Positions 18,277-25,975 of a stretch of 64,000 nt of DNA are shown here, one piece after another; the first letter of the stretch is position 1, and each line of letters opens with the position of its first letter. The position numbers and the translations under genes are program-made. Source of the DNA: Synoicihabitans lomoniglobus (GTDB taxonomy: Bacteria > Verrucomicrobiota > Verrucomicrobiia > Opitutales > Opitutaceae); the NCBI RefSeq assembly GCF_029023725.1, contig NZ_CP119075.1:2971501-3035500 (forward strand), given 5' to 3'. The notes under the pieces were generated by a model. The model ran no database searches, was not told the DNA's origin, and worked only from the letters and a program-made list of their open reading frames with translations.

Positions 18277-19233
18277 TTTTCCAGCAACTCTGCCATCGCG
18301 CCAGCGCCAGTAGCCGGCGCAGACGCTGCCGATGACGGAGTGCATCACGGCCGAGATGGCGCAGGGCACGGCCGCCAGAGCGACGCCGGTGATAGGACTG
18401 GCAAAATGTTTGTTGGCCAGCACGACGCCCAAGCCGGAGTTCTGCATGCCTACTTCGATCGATACCGTGCGCGCGGAGCGCCGCGGAAGTTTGAACAATC
18501 GCGATAGCGTATAACCGATACCAAATCCTCCGATGTGCAGCAGCGTAACGGCCAGCAGCAGCGTTCCTGCACTCGACTTCACTTCGTCCACCCGTTGCCC
18601 GATGATGCTCGCGCAAATCATCGCGATCGCGATGACCGAAACGAGCGGCGCGATCGGCAGCACGCGCGTCACGGCCCGCGGCCAAAACCGGTTGAGCACC
18701 ACGCCGAGCAGCACCGGAATGATCACCACTTGAAACGTGCTCGCAAACAGCCCCCACGCATCGACCGGCACCCGCGTGCCGACGAGCGTGGCAGTGAGCA
18801 ATGGCGTCATGATGGCGGCCGCGACGGTCGAACATGCCGTCATTACCACGGACAGGCACACATCGGCCTTGGCAATGAAGGTCACCACATTCGACGCGGT
18901 GCCACCGGGGCAACACGCGACCAGCACCAAACCCACGGCATACTCCGTCGGTAGCCCGAGCACCCAGCCGATTCCCCACCCCAACAGAGGCATGATGGTG
19001 TATTGGCCGACAAACCCGATCGCCACGGGCTTGGGCATTTTTTTGACCGCTTTGAAATCCTCGAGAGTGAGCGTCACGCCCATCCCGAGCATCGTGATTG
19101 CCAGGCCCCAAACGATCCAAGGACCGCGAAACCAAGTGAACCAATCCGGCACGACCAAGGCCGCGCCGCAAAAGACCAACACCCACAACGGGAAGGCATT
19201 GGTCAGCGGGGTAAGCTGACGAGAGAGGGGCAT
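18265..19233 (-). CDS. Bile acid:sodium symporter (BASS) family transporter
   Basis: A 322-residue integral membrane protein with about ten hydrophobic helices. It carries the BASS signatures CCPGGTASNVV (unwound helix, sodium site) and EVGMQNSGLGVVLA. Bacterial members import organic anions such as pantoate or keto acids with sodium; the substrate here is unknown. The ATG at 19233 (MPLSRQL) is preferred over a TTG at 19269. The C-terminus overlaps the convergent A2M gene by 12 bp. It is divergent from the small heat-shock gene across a 332-bp region. Confidence 0.92.
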   Translation of the reverse strand: MPLSRQLTPLTNAFPLWVLVFCGAALVVPDWFTWFRGPWIVWGLAITMLGMGVTLTLEDFKAVKKMPKPVAIGFVGQYTIMPLLGWGIGWVLGLPTEYAVGLVLVACCPGGTASNVVTFIAKADVCLSVVMTACSTVAAAIMTPLLTATLVGTRVPVDAWGLFASTFQVVIIPVLLGVVLNRFWPRAVTRVLPIAPLVSVIAIAMICASIIGQRVDEVKSSAGTLLLAVTLLHIGGFGIGYTLSRLFKLPRRSARTVSIEVGMQNSGLGVVLANKHFASPITGVALAAVPCAISAVMHSVIGSVCAGYWRWRDGRVAGKSGC

Positions 19234-19296
19234 AGCCGCGACGTTGGGAGGCGTGTTCCCGTGACGCAATCTTCACATCCAAAATCGCCAAACCAC

Positions 19297-19314
19297 TTGG
19301 CACGCGTGATGCAT
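19297..19314 (+). promoter_or_regulatory. Sigma-54 (-24/-12) type promoter
   Basis: TTGGCACGCGTGATGCAT matches the sigma-54 consensus TTGGCACGNNNNTTGCWT at nearly every fixed position. The invariant GG and GC are separated by exactly 10 bp. It points toward the small heat-shock gene, with predicted initiation about 12 bp downstream of the GC (near 19324), which would give a leader of roughly 240 nt. No sigma-54 gene or enhancer-binding protein is in the window, so regulation is inferred from the motif alone. Confidence 0.65.
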
Positions 19315-19565
19315 TGGCCGTAAGTGTAGTTAAAACCGCATGACAACCCGCTCCCGTCACACCTGCTCGCTCGCCACCGCATCCCTCCGGATGCGTGCGA
19401 TTACGGCTGTGGTGCGCCAGGGTCGTGCGTCCGTGCAGGGTTGGCAAAAACACCAACCGATCACGGGCACTCAGGCCTAAACCATTTCCTTTGCGGATTT
19501 CGTTTAGCCCTCTGAATGCCCGGCCTGTTTCAGGTTCCGAGGTCCGCCCTCCCGTTTTTCCTGCC
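19315..19565 (+). other. Long 5' leader or intergenic region with two hairpins upstream of the sHsp gene
   Basis: This is most of the only stretch over 300 bp without a gene (19234-19565). It holds two short stem-loops: GCATCC/GGATGC at 19379-19394 with a 4-nt loop, and GGTTGG/CCAACC at 19439-19458 with an A-rich 8-nt loop. A 46-codon frame from the ATG at 19340 to 19480 resembles nothing I recognise and is probably not a gene. The region could be an untranslated leader of the heat-shock gene or a small RNA; neither is shown. Confidence 0.45.
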
Positions 19566-19973
19566 ATGAACAACATCGCCCTCCCGACCAAGTCTGCTGC
19601 GAAGTCGCGTCTACCGGAATCCGTCCCGTGCAACGGATCGTTCTGCACGCCGCACTTCGATTGCGAGACCCTGCCCGACGCCCTCCGGCTCGTCGTGTTT
19701 CTGCCGGAGGTCCATCCCCGCGCCGTGGAAATCGCGACGCGGGGAACCGACCTCACGGTTTCGGCCCGCAAGGCCCATCACGTCCGTGCCAATTGGAAAT
19801 CGATGCATTTGGAAGGCGTGCAACGCGACTACTTGCTCAACCTCCGTCTCGGACGGTCGTTGGACTTCACCGCGCTGCAGGCAGAACTCCGAGACGGAGC
19901 CCTCACGCTCACCATCCCGAAACGGCATGGCGGGGTGACCGGTTTCCGCCCGGAGTCCAATTTGGTCGCCTGA
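19566..19973 (+). CDS. Hsp20/alpha-crystallin-like small heat-shock protein
   Basis: A 135-residue protein whose residues 35-120 form an alpha-crystallin/CS-type beta-sandwich. It has a FLPEVHPRAVEIATRG strand pair, a DYLLNLRLGRSLD segment and the ending LRDGALTLTIPKR, the characteristic final strand. sHsps are ATP-independent holdases. The usual C-terminal IXI motif is not obvious. The frame is open from 19395, but the ATG at 19566 is the first credible start. It sits about 250 bp downstream of a sigma-54-like promoter. Moderately divergent from canonical IbpA, so the precise subfamily is uncertain. Confidence 0.78.
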   Translation: MNNIALPTKSAAKSRLPESVPCNGSFCTPHFDCETLPDALRLVVFLPEVHPRAVEIATRGTDLTVSARKAHHVRANWKSMHLEGVQRDYLLNLRLGRSLDFTALQAELRDGALTLTIPKRHGGVTGFRPESNLVA

Positions 19974-20010
19974 CGCCCCCGCGTGCCGTATCGATAAATC
20001 GGTTACGACG

Positions 20011-20871
20011 CTACTCCGGCACCAGCCACTGCAAGGTCCCCGCTCCCCCGGGGGCCTGCGCCAGCGTCTCCCCCAGCCACGACATCGCCGGTGCCACCCG
20101 TTGGTCGAGCTGCCATGGCGGATTGATCACCATCAAGCCCGCCCCGCTCATTTTCAAACCTGCGTCCGGGCCCGCCACGGTGAGCTCGGCCGTCCACGTC
20201 GCCGGAAGCACCAGGGTCGGATCATCCCGTAAAAATTCCGGCACTCCCACGCGCTCCGTGATCGGATACCACACCGCGAAGGTCGCGGCGGGCAGTCGTC
20301 GCAAACCTTCGCGCAACGCTGCGGCAACGTCACGGGATTCACGGGCGTTTTCGTAGGGCGGATCGATCAACACGAGTGCCCGCCGTTCCAACGGCGGCAG
20401 GCAACCCCGGATCGCCTCGTAACCATCGCGTGATTCCACCCGCAGGTTCCGCGGACCGGGAATGGCCTCCGCCAAGGCCGCGTATTCTTCGTCATGCAGT
20501 TCGCAAAAGACCGCACGATCCTGCTCACGCAGACGATCAGCGATGAGCAAAGGTGATCCCGGATAGGGCTTCACCGCTTGATCAGGAGCGCGTCGGACGA
20601 ACGCGTGAACCGCCGTGACGTAATTTTCAATCAACGCCGGACGATCCGACGCGTGCTCCACGCGACCCCATCCCTCCGGCCATTCCGGAGCGCGGGTGAG
20701 CGAGTCACCGTGCGCGGCCGACTCCAGATCATACGCCCCCCGCCCCGCATGGGTGTCGAGAAAGAGAAATCCCTTGTCCTTGCGCTGCATCCCGTCGACC
20801 AGCGCGAGCAGGATGGCGTGTTTGGCCACATCGGCGAAATTTCCCGCGTGGTAATGATGCCGATAATTCAC
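20011..20871 (-). CDS. rlmJ: 23S rRNA (adenine(2030)-N6)-methyltransferase
   Basis: A 286-residue RlmJ. The N-terminus MNYRHHYHAGNFADVAKH is the near-invariant start of the family, FLDTHAGRGAYDL forms the SAM-binding motif and IDPPYE is the N6-adenine methylase catalytic motif. It methylates A2030 of 23S rRNA. The start is GTG (20869-20871) and overlaps the stop of the upstream YhcH gene by 4 bp, so the pair is likely translationally coupled. Length is normal for the family. Confidence 0.95.
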   Translation of the reverse strand: MNYRHHYHAGNFADVAKHAILLALVDGMQRKDKGFLFLDTHAGRGAYDLESAAHGDSLTRAPEWPEGWGRVEHASDRPALIENYVTAVHAFVRRAPDQAVKPYPGSPLLIADRLREQDRAVFCELHDEEYAALAEAIPGPRNLRVESRDGYEAIRGCLPPLERRALVLIDPPYENARESRDVAAALREGLRRLPAATFAVWYPITERVGVPEFLRDDPTLVLPATWTAELTVAGPDAGLKMSGAGLMVINPPWQLDQRVAPAMSWLGETLAQAPGGAGTLQWLVPE

Positions 20872-21362
20872 AGCCGAACTTTCACCACGGTTTTGCGCAC
20901 CACCGTCGGCCGACCATCGATCGCCAGGGACGGCTTGTGCACATCGACGGGAAAAAACACCGCGATTTCCCCCGCTCGCATGCGCCAGGAGGAGACCGGC
21001 CCACCATCGGCAAAAAATCGGACATCCCGCGTTGCGATCGCGTCTTCCGTGACCGCGAGCTCCGCTGCGGTGGTGACCTCGATGATCTCGTCACCCGCCA
21101 CGATCGCCTGTAAATCGATGTGATCGCGGTGCGCTTCAAACCGCCCGGCCTCGCGGGGTTTGCTTTCGTAAACCTGCTCCATGGCGAAGACACCATCGCC
21201 GAGTTCGACTTGCTGCGTCTCCCCCACGGGCAGACCCGAAATTCGGGCGTGGACTGCCGAATCGGGATCAAACGCCTCCCGCAAATAGTTCAGCGCCACT
21301 GCGAACCGCGGTGTCGCAACGAGTTGTTGTTCGATAGTTTCGAGAGAACCCCAAAGAGCCAT
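20868..21362 (-). CDS. YhcH/YjgK/YiaL (DUF386) family protein
   Basis: A 164-residue cupin-like beta-sandwich protein. HRDHIDLQAIVAGDE, SWRMRAGEIAVFFPVDVHKP and a C-terminal RKTVVKV strand are diagnostic of DUF386, known from YhcH in sialic acid operons and from EbgC. The conserved His/Glu residues suggest sugar binding or mutarotation. Its partner here is rlmJ rather than sugar genes, with a 4-bp overlap, so the physiological role is unclear. Confidence 0.92.
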   Translation of the reverse strand: MALWGSLETIEQQLVATPRFAVALNYLREAFDPDSAVHARISGLPVGETQQVELGDGVFAMEQVYESKPREAGRFEAHRDHIDLQAIVAGDEIIEVTTAAELAVTEDAIATRDVRFFADGGPVSSWRMRAGEIAVFFPVDVHKPSLAIDGRPTVVRKTVVKVRL

Positions 21363-21459
21363 GGCAGCACTTCACCGCGCCGTCTCGCCCGCGGCAAGCG
21401 CCGAGCTGCCACCGGCGGTTCCCGGCGGTTCCCGGCGTGGAGCGGAAAATCCCGAAAAT

Positions 21460-21489
21460 ATTCGTGTCTATTAGGGACCAATCGTGGTT
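21460..21489 (+). repeat. Decamer repeat, copy C
   Basis: Three decamer-like units (ATTCGTGTCT, ATTAGGGACC, AATCGTGGTT) followed by a TTAAAAAA-like run, as in copy B upstream of mogA. It lies 65 bp upstream of the thrS ATG. A short GCCGG stem-loop occurs between it and thrS. Confidence 0.65.
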
Positions 21490-21553
21490 AAAAAACCGTT
21501 TCCTCCTTAACTCGGGCCGGCATCCGTAGGCCGGACCACAACACCATACCGCC

Positions 21554-23467
21554 ATGTCCTCCATGACTCCGCTCGAAGAAATGCGCCACTCGTGCTCCCA
21601 CGTTCTGGCCACCGCCGTTCTACGTCTCTTCCCCGAGACCAAACTCGATATCGGTCCGCCCACCGACACGGGGTTTTATTACGATTTCGATTCCGAGCAC
21701 AAATTCACCGTCGAAGATCTTGAGAAAATCGAGGCCGAGATGACCAAGGTCATCAAAGAAAACCAGGCCTTCCGGCGCAAAGAGGTTCCCCGCGACGAAG
21801 CGATCGAGATCATCAAAGCCCGCGGCCAGGAGCGCTACAAACTCGGCCGTCTCGATGACATTCCCGAGGGCGAAGCCATCTCCTTTTACGAGAATGGTGA
21901 ATTCATGGATCTCTGCGCCGGTTCGCACGTGCGCTACACCAAGAAGATCAAAGCGTTCAAACTGCTCTCCGTCGCCGGTGCCTATCACCGCGGCGACGAA
22001 AAGAACAAACAGCTCCAGCGCATCTATGGCACCGCCTTTCCGTCCAAGGACGAATTGGCCGCCTACATGGAGCAAATCGAACAGGCCCGCGCCCGCGATC
22101 ACCGCAAGATCGGCAAGGACCTGAAACTCTTCGTCATCGACGAAGATGTGGGCCAAGGCCTGATCCTCTGGACTCCGGCCGGCTCCGTCATTCGCCAGGA
22201 GTTGCAGAACTTCATCGGCAACGAACTGCGCAAGCAGGGTTACCATCAGGTCTTCACGCCGCACATCGGCAAACTCGCGCTCTACAAGACGTCCGGCCAC
22301 TTCCCCTACTACAAGGACTCGCAGTTCCCCGCCATTCCCGAGCCCGACGATTTTGCCCGCGTCGCGACCGAAGGCTGCGGCTGCGCTGAACTCACGGCGC
22401 GCCTCGAAGCCGTCTCGCCGCATTTTGCCAACGAGATCAATCGTCGCACCGGCACCGAGACCATCGGAGCCGACCGCGTGATGGATGCGACCAAGCTCCT
22501 CGACGGCTTCATGCTGAAGCCGATGAACTGCCCGCACCACATCAAGATCTTCGACTCGCAGCCGCACTCCTACCGCGACCTGCCATTGCGGCTCGCGGAG
22601 TTCGGCACCGTCTATCGTTGGGAGCAGTCCGGCGAACTGAACGGCATGACCCGCGTGCGCGGCTTCACCCAGGACGACGCCCACTTGTTCTGCACCGAGG
22701 ATCAGGTCGCCGCCGAAGTCATGGGCTGCCTGTCGCTCGTGAAGACGGTATTGTCGACGCTCGGCATGTCCGACTACCGCGTGCGGGTCGGCCTGCGCGA
22801 TCCCGATGACTCCAAGTTTACCGGCGATCCCGCCAAATGGGATCAGGCCGAGGAGGCTTGTCGCAATGCGGCCAAAACGCTCGACGTGCCCTTCACCGAG
22901 GAACCCGGCGAAGCCGCGTTCTACGGGCCCAAGATCGATTTCGTGGTCAAAGACGTGATCGGCCGCGAGTGGCAACTCGGCACGGTGCAGGTCGACTACG
23001 TGCTGCCCGTGCGCTTCGACTTGTCTTACATCGGCGCGGACAATCAACCGCACCGCCCGGTCATGATTCACCGCGCGCCATTTGGCTCCATGGAGCGTTT
23101 CTGCGGCGTATTGATCGAGCACTTCAACGGCGATTTCCCGCTCTGGCTCGCGCCCGAACAGGTGCGGTTGTTGCCGATCAGCGAGAAGGTCATCGACTAC
23201 GGCCGCGACTTGTTGGCCCAGCTCAAGGCGGCCGGCATCCGCGCCGTGCTCGACGAACATTCCGACAAGCTCGGCGCCAAGATCCGTCGCGCCGAGTTGG
23301 ACAAGGTGCCCCACACCCTGATCCTCGGTGGCAAGGAAGCCGAAGCCGGAGCCGTCAGCGTGCGCACCCGCGCCAGCGGCGACGAAGGCACGGTGCCGTT
23401 TGCTGACTACCTCGCCCGCGCCCAGAACGAGATCGCGACGCGGTCTCTGCCCGTTCGCTCCAGTTAA
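21554..23467 (+). CDS. thrS: Threonyl-tRNA synthetase lacking the TGS domain, with an insertion
   Basis: A 637-residue class II synthetase. It begins directly with the N2 editing domain (MRHSCSHVLATAV, later CAGSHV), so the ~60-residue N-terminal TGS domain of standard ThrRS is absent. The catalytic core is intact: KPMNCPHH zinc Cys, motif 2 RVRGFTQDDAH, motif 3 GSMERF and a C-terminal anticodon-binding domain. An extra segment of about 60 residues (nucleotides ~22324-22505), including EGCGCAEL, sits between the YYKDSQF strand and DGFMLKPMNC. Start codons at 21554 and 21563 are both possible. A decamer repeat lies just upstream; no T-box is evident. Confidence 0.96.
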   Translation: MSSMTPLEEMRHSCSHVLATAVLRLFPETKLDIGPPTDTGFYYDFDSEHKFTVEDLEKIEAEMTKVIKENQAFRRKEVPRDEAIEIIKARGQERYKLGRLDDIPEGEAISFYENGEFMDLCAGSHVRYTKKIKAFKLLSVAGAYHRGDEKNKQLQRIYGTAFPSKDELAAYMEQIEQARARDHRKIGKDLKLFVIDEDVGQGLILWTPAGSVIRQELQNFIGNELRKQGYHQVFTPHIGKLALYKTSGHFPYYKDSQFPAIPEPDDFARVATEGCGCAELTARLEAVSPHFANEINRRTGTETIGADRVMDATKLLDGFMLKPMNCPHHIKIFDSQPHSYRDLPLRLAEFGTVYRWEQSGELNGMTRVRGFTQDDAHLFCTEDQVAAEVMGCLSLVKTVLSTLGMSDYRVRVGLRDPDDSKFTGDPAKWDQAEEACRNAAKTLDVPFTEEPGEAAFYGPKIDFVVKDVIGREWQLGTVQVDYVLPVRFDLSYIGADNQPHRPVMIHRAPFGSMERFCGVLIEHFNGDFPLWLAPEQVRLLPISEKVIDYGRDLLAQLKAAGIRAVLDEHSDKLGAKIRRAELDKVPHTLILGGKEAEAGAVSVRTRASGDEGTVPFADYLARAQNEIATRSLPVRSS

Positions 23468-23496
23468 TCCCGCAGGGCAATCGCCCCTCCGACGAC

Positions 23497-23892
23497 TCAG
23501 TCGTCGTCGATATTGGCGTCGGGGGCCGAGGCAAACCAAGCCTCGGCTTCCGCCATGGTTTGGAAAATCCCCGTCTGCCACGGGGTTTCCCCTCCCGCAT
23601 TTTCATACATGCGGGCCAATCCGAACCCGACCTGGGCCGTCACCACGATGGCCACGCGCACGTGAGGATTACGACGCGCCGCCTCCGCATCGGAGCGCGC
23701 CGCATTCTGCACTGCCTCACTGCTGACACTGAAGCTTTCGACCTGCCGGTAGTCAGCCAGCTGACGCCGCATGCGCATGAAGCGCTCATCTGCGTAACAG
23801 GCGCGGTTGGGTATGACGACGTCCTCGTCGGTGAGATTCCCCTCCGAAACGATAACAAACATACGATCCTGCCAATGCCACTTTGAAGCCAT
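23497..23892 (-). CDS. Hypothetical protein (STAS/SpoIIAA-like fold suspected)
   Basis: A 131-residue soluble protein. The C-terminal half (RVAIVVTAQVGFGLARMYEN, then WQTGIFQTMAEAEAWF) has the strand-helix pattern of small SpoIIAA/STAS-like proteins in which a conserved GLARMY helix precedes a final strand and an EAEAWL helix. The N-terminal part has strands FVIVSEGNL and VVIPNRACYAD. Function is unknown. It is convergent with thrS and sits alone. The fold assignment is pattern-based inference. Confidence 0.65.
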   Translation of the reverse strand: MASKWHWQDRMFVIVSEGNLTDEDVVIPNRACYADERFMRMRRQLADYRQVESFSVSSEAVQNAARSDAEAARRNPHVRVAIVVTAQVGFGLARMYENAGGETPWQTGIFQTMAEAEAWFASAPDANIDDD

Positions 23893-23966
23893 CTGACATC
23901 TATCTGCATTAACCCCGGAACTAAAAGCAATCGGTTTGTATTATCCACACGAAGTCAACCCGCACG

Positions 23967-23993
23967 AAAAAGCCGACCACACACGGGTCGGCT
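23967..23993 (-). terminator. Rho-independent terminator for the Dabb-domain gene
   Basis: On the minus strand an 8-bp stem (AGCCGACC at 23971-23978 pairing with 23986-23993, 7-nt loop) is followed by a short T-run (complement of 23967-23971). It lies 60 bp past the stop of the 24053-24445 gene. Confidence 0.6.
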
Positions 23994-24052
23994 GAAAGTG
24001 AATTTGGGCACTCGGCTCCGAACATTCGGGACCGATTCGGACGGGCCCGAAA

Positions 24053-24445
24053 TCAGTTCGAGATATCGAACGTCGTGCTGCCTTCGCGCGCCGGGTAGTA
24101 GCTTTCATACCACTTCTTTTGCGCATCGCTGCCGGCGTAATCGGCCAAGGCTTTCTCGCTGGCGAATTCCATCACAAACGCGGCGCCACGATTGCCTTGG
24201 GCCTTGATGGTGCGCGTCCATACCCGGGTGATACCGGGATACTCCTTGGCGAGCGTGTGCACACCGTCGAGGGCCGCTTTGATCTGCGCCGGGGTGGCGT
24301 CAGCTTTCCACGAAACGGTCACCACATGGATAACGGATTTCGGAGCCATCTTGGATTCCTTCTCCATATGATGGTCGGCGGAGGCGGTGGAAGCTGCAAA
24401 CGTGAGGGCGAGCAGCGTGATCAGGGTGGTGAGGGTCTTTTTCAT
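24053..24445 (-). CDS. Exported stress-responsive alpha/beta-barrel (Dabb) domain protein
   Basis: A 130-residue protein with a signal peptide (MKKTLTTLITLLALTFAAS, then TASADHH). A ferredoxin-like Dabb domain of about 95 residues follows, with SVIHVVTVSWKADATPAQI, a central GNRGAAFVMEFASEKAL strand-helix and a YYPAREGST end. Dabb domains form dimeric barrels; functions vary and the role here is unknown. Export to the periplasm is unusual among Dabb proteins. The frame is open to 24619, but the ATG at 24445 is where the signal peptide begins. Confidence 0.85.
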   Translation of the reverse strand: MKKTLTTLITLLALTFAASTASADHHMEKESKMAPKSVIHVVTVSWKADATPAQIKAALDGVHTLAKEYPGITRVWTRTIKAQGNRGAAFVMEFASEKALADYAGSDAQKKWYESYYPAREGSTTFDISN

Positions 24446-24601
24446 TTCAAGAGGACTGAGGTGGGTAAGCGGGGTCATATTCCGGAGATCGGTCCTTTTT
24501 GGGCCGAAATTGTCTCCGGTCGGGCAAAACCCGACGTGAAGCTGAAACCTGCCCCATGAAATGCAGAAAGAAAAGTCCGGACCCCATTTTGACTCCGCGG
24601 C

Positions 24602-24659
24602 TGGTAAACCGTTAAGCACTCCTTGTGTTTTATTACACGTGTGGTAAATCCGCTTTACC
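24602..24659 (+). promoter_or_regulatory. Two LacI-type operator-like palindromes upstream of the regulator gene
   Basis: GGTAAATCCGCTTTACC at 24643-24659 is a perfect 6-bp inverted repeat around 5 bp, resembling LacI/GalR-family operators. A second related half-palindromic site, TGGTAAACCGTTAA, lies at 24602-24615. The spacing of about 40 bp between them and the distance of 78 bp to the regulator ATG suit autoregulation. Binding is inferred. Confidence 0.55.
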
Positions 24660-24736
24660 GTAAACCCCTGTTATCGACCTCCCCTCCGATAACTCAATCG
24701 AATCTGCCTTCGCTGCTTTCGCGTAGTCCTTAACCC

Positions 24737-25852
24737 ATGCGCCGTCGCTCTGATACTCCGTCCCTGGCCCGCATCGCTGAAGAAGCTGGCGTCTCGCGTG
24801 CTGCCGTCTCCATGGCGCTGCGCCACCATCCCCGTATTCCCGTTGCCACCCGTGAGCGCATCGAGGCCATTGCCAAGCGACTGGGGTGGAAACCCAATCC
24901 GTTGCTGGCCGAAGCCATGAGCGCCATCCGCGCCGGACAACCCCCGGCCGACCGCGTGACCCTCGCGTGGGTGACCACCTTCCCGGAACGCGACGGTTGG
25001 CGCGACATCCACTACTTCCTGCGCCTGCACGAAGGCTGCGTCGCGCGGGCCGCCCGCGCCGGTTACAAGCTTGAGCATTTCTGGTTGGGAGATGCGCGCG
25101 GCAACGTGTCCCGCCTCGGCGACATTCTCTACAATCGTGGCATCAACGGCGTGATCATCGCTCCCATGGCGCAGCCGGGATCACTCGACTTGCCTTGGAA
25201 ACACTTTGCCTCGGCCACCATGGGGTTTTCCGTCACATCCCCTCGGCTCCACCGCGTCACCGACAATCACACCGCTTCCGTGCGCGTGGGCATCACCCGC
25301 CTGCGCGGGGCCGGTTTCAAACGCATCGGGTTCGCCATTTCGGGTAACTTTGACCGCCGTGTGAACGGCTTGTGGACCGCCGGCTACCTCTGGCAGACCA
25401 ACGAAGACGGCGATTTCAAACCCGAGTTGCTCCATCGCCCCGACGAGCTCGACGAAACCACCTTCGTGCGTTGGGTGCGCGAGGAAAAGCCCGATGCCAT
25501 CATCAGCGTGGATCGTCGCATTCCCGATTGGCTCGCCGGTGCCGGCATGCGCATCCCCCGCGATGTGGCCTACGTAAATTTGGACATCGCCGCTCCTGAT
25601 GGCTCCGTGGCCGGGGTTTACCAAGATCCCGAAGGCATCGGAGCCTGCTGTGTCGACATGGTGGCTGGACAGCTGCTGCGTCACGAACGCGGTCTGCCGG
25701 TGAAGCCACGCACGGTCATCATCGATGGCCGATGGTGCGACGGCACCACCGCCCCGGCGTGCGATCCGGAAAGCGAAGCCGCGCAAAAGGCGGACCGGCT
25801 GCTTTGCAACGAGGGAAATTTCCCCGAGTTGCTGCCGAGCGCATTCGACTAA
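24737..25852 (+). CDS. LacI family transcriptional regulator
   Basis: A 371-residue regulator. Residues 8-58 are the LacI DNA-binding domain, with helix-turn-helix SLARIAEEAGVSRAAVSMAL and hinge RIEAIAKRLGWKPNPLLAEA. The rest is a periplasmic-binding-protein-like effector domain with NGVIIAPM and RIGFAISGNFDRR. The final 40 residues extend beyond the usual core. The likely ligand is a sugar, but no sugar operon is adjacent. Two operator-like palindromes upstream suggest it regulates itself. It converges with the cupredoxin gene at 25976. Confidence 0.94.
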   Translation: MRRRSDTPSLARIAEEAGVSRAAVSMALRHHPRIPVATRERIEAIAKRLGWKPNPLLAEAMSAIRAGQPPADRVTLAWVTTFPERDGWRDIHYFLRLHEGCVARAARAGYKLEHFWLGDARGNVSRLGDILYNRGINGVIIAPMAQPGSLDLPWKHFASATMGFSVTSPRLHRVTDNHTASVRVGITRLRGAGFKRIGFAISGNFDRRVNGLWTAGYLWQTNEDGDFKPELLHRPDELDETTFVRWVREEKPDAIISVDRRIPDWLAGAGMRIPRDVAYVNLDIAAPDGSVAGVYQDPEGIGACCVDMVAGQLLRHERGLPVKPRTVIIDGRWCDGTTAPACDPESEAAQKADRLLCNEGNFPELLPSAFD

Positions 25853-25904
25853 GCCGGAGACCCGGTCACGTCCGCCCCGATTGGCGTGGTAAAGGGTGTA
25901 GGCC

Positions 25905-25955
25905 GCCTGCTCGCAGGCGCTCCCGCTAGCACAGCCCTCGCGCAGACCGCGCGAG
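25905..25955. repeat. Two GC-rich stem-loops between convergent genes
   Basis: GCCTGCTCGCAGGC (25905-25918) and CTCGCGC/GCGCGAG (25937-25955, 5-nt loop) lie in the 123-bp gap between two convergent stops. They may terminate or stabilise both transcripts. The sequence style (TAGGCCGCCTGCTCGCAGGCG) is that of a dispersed intergenic repeat; I see only one copy in this window. Confidence 0.5.
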
Positions 25956-25975
25956 CCCGTTCGCAGCCGACAAGG

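Noticed and set aside
19340..19480. 46-codon open frame in the sHsp leader
   Set aside because: No recognisable motif, no Shine-Dalgarno sequence, and it spans both predicted hairpins; treated as leader rather than a gene.
21363..21553. T-box leader upstream of thrS
   Set aside because: Only a decamer repeat and a short GCCGG stem are present; no T-box sequence or terminator/antiterminator pair was found.
22324..22505. Possible intein or mobile insertion in thrS
   Set aside because: The insert is in frame, only ~60 codons, without splicing or homing motifs and with the same codon bias as the host gene.
21620..23581. 653-codon open frame on the minus strand opposite thrS
   Set aside because: A shadow of GC-rich thrS codons in the opposite strand; the translation has no family features.
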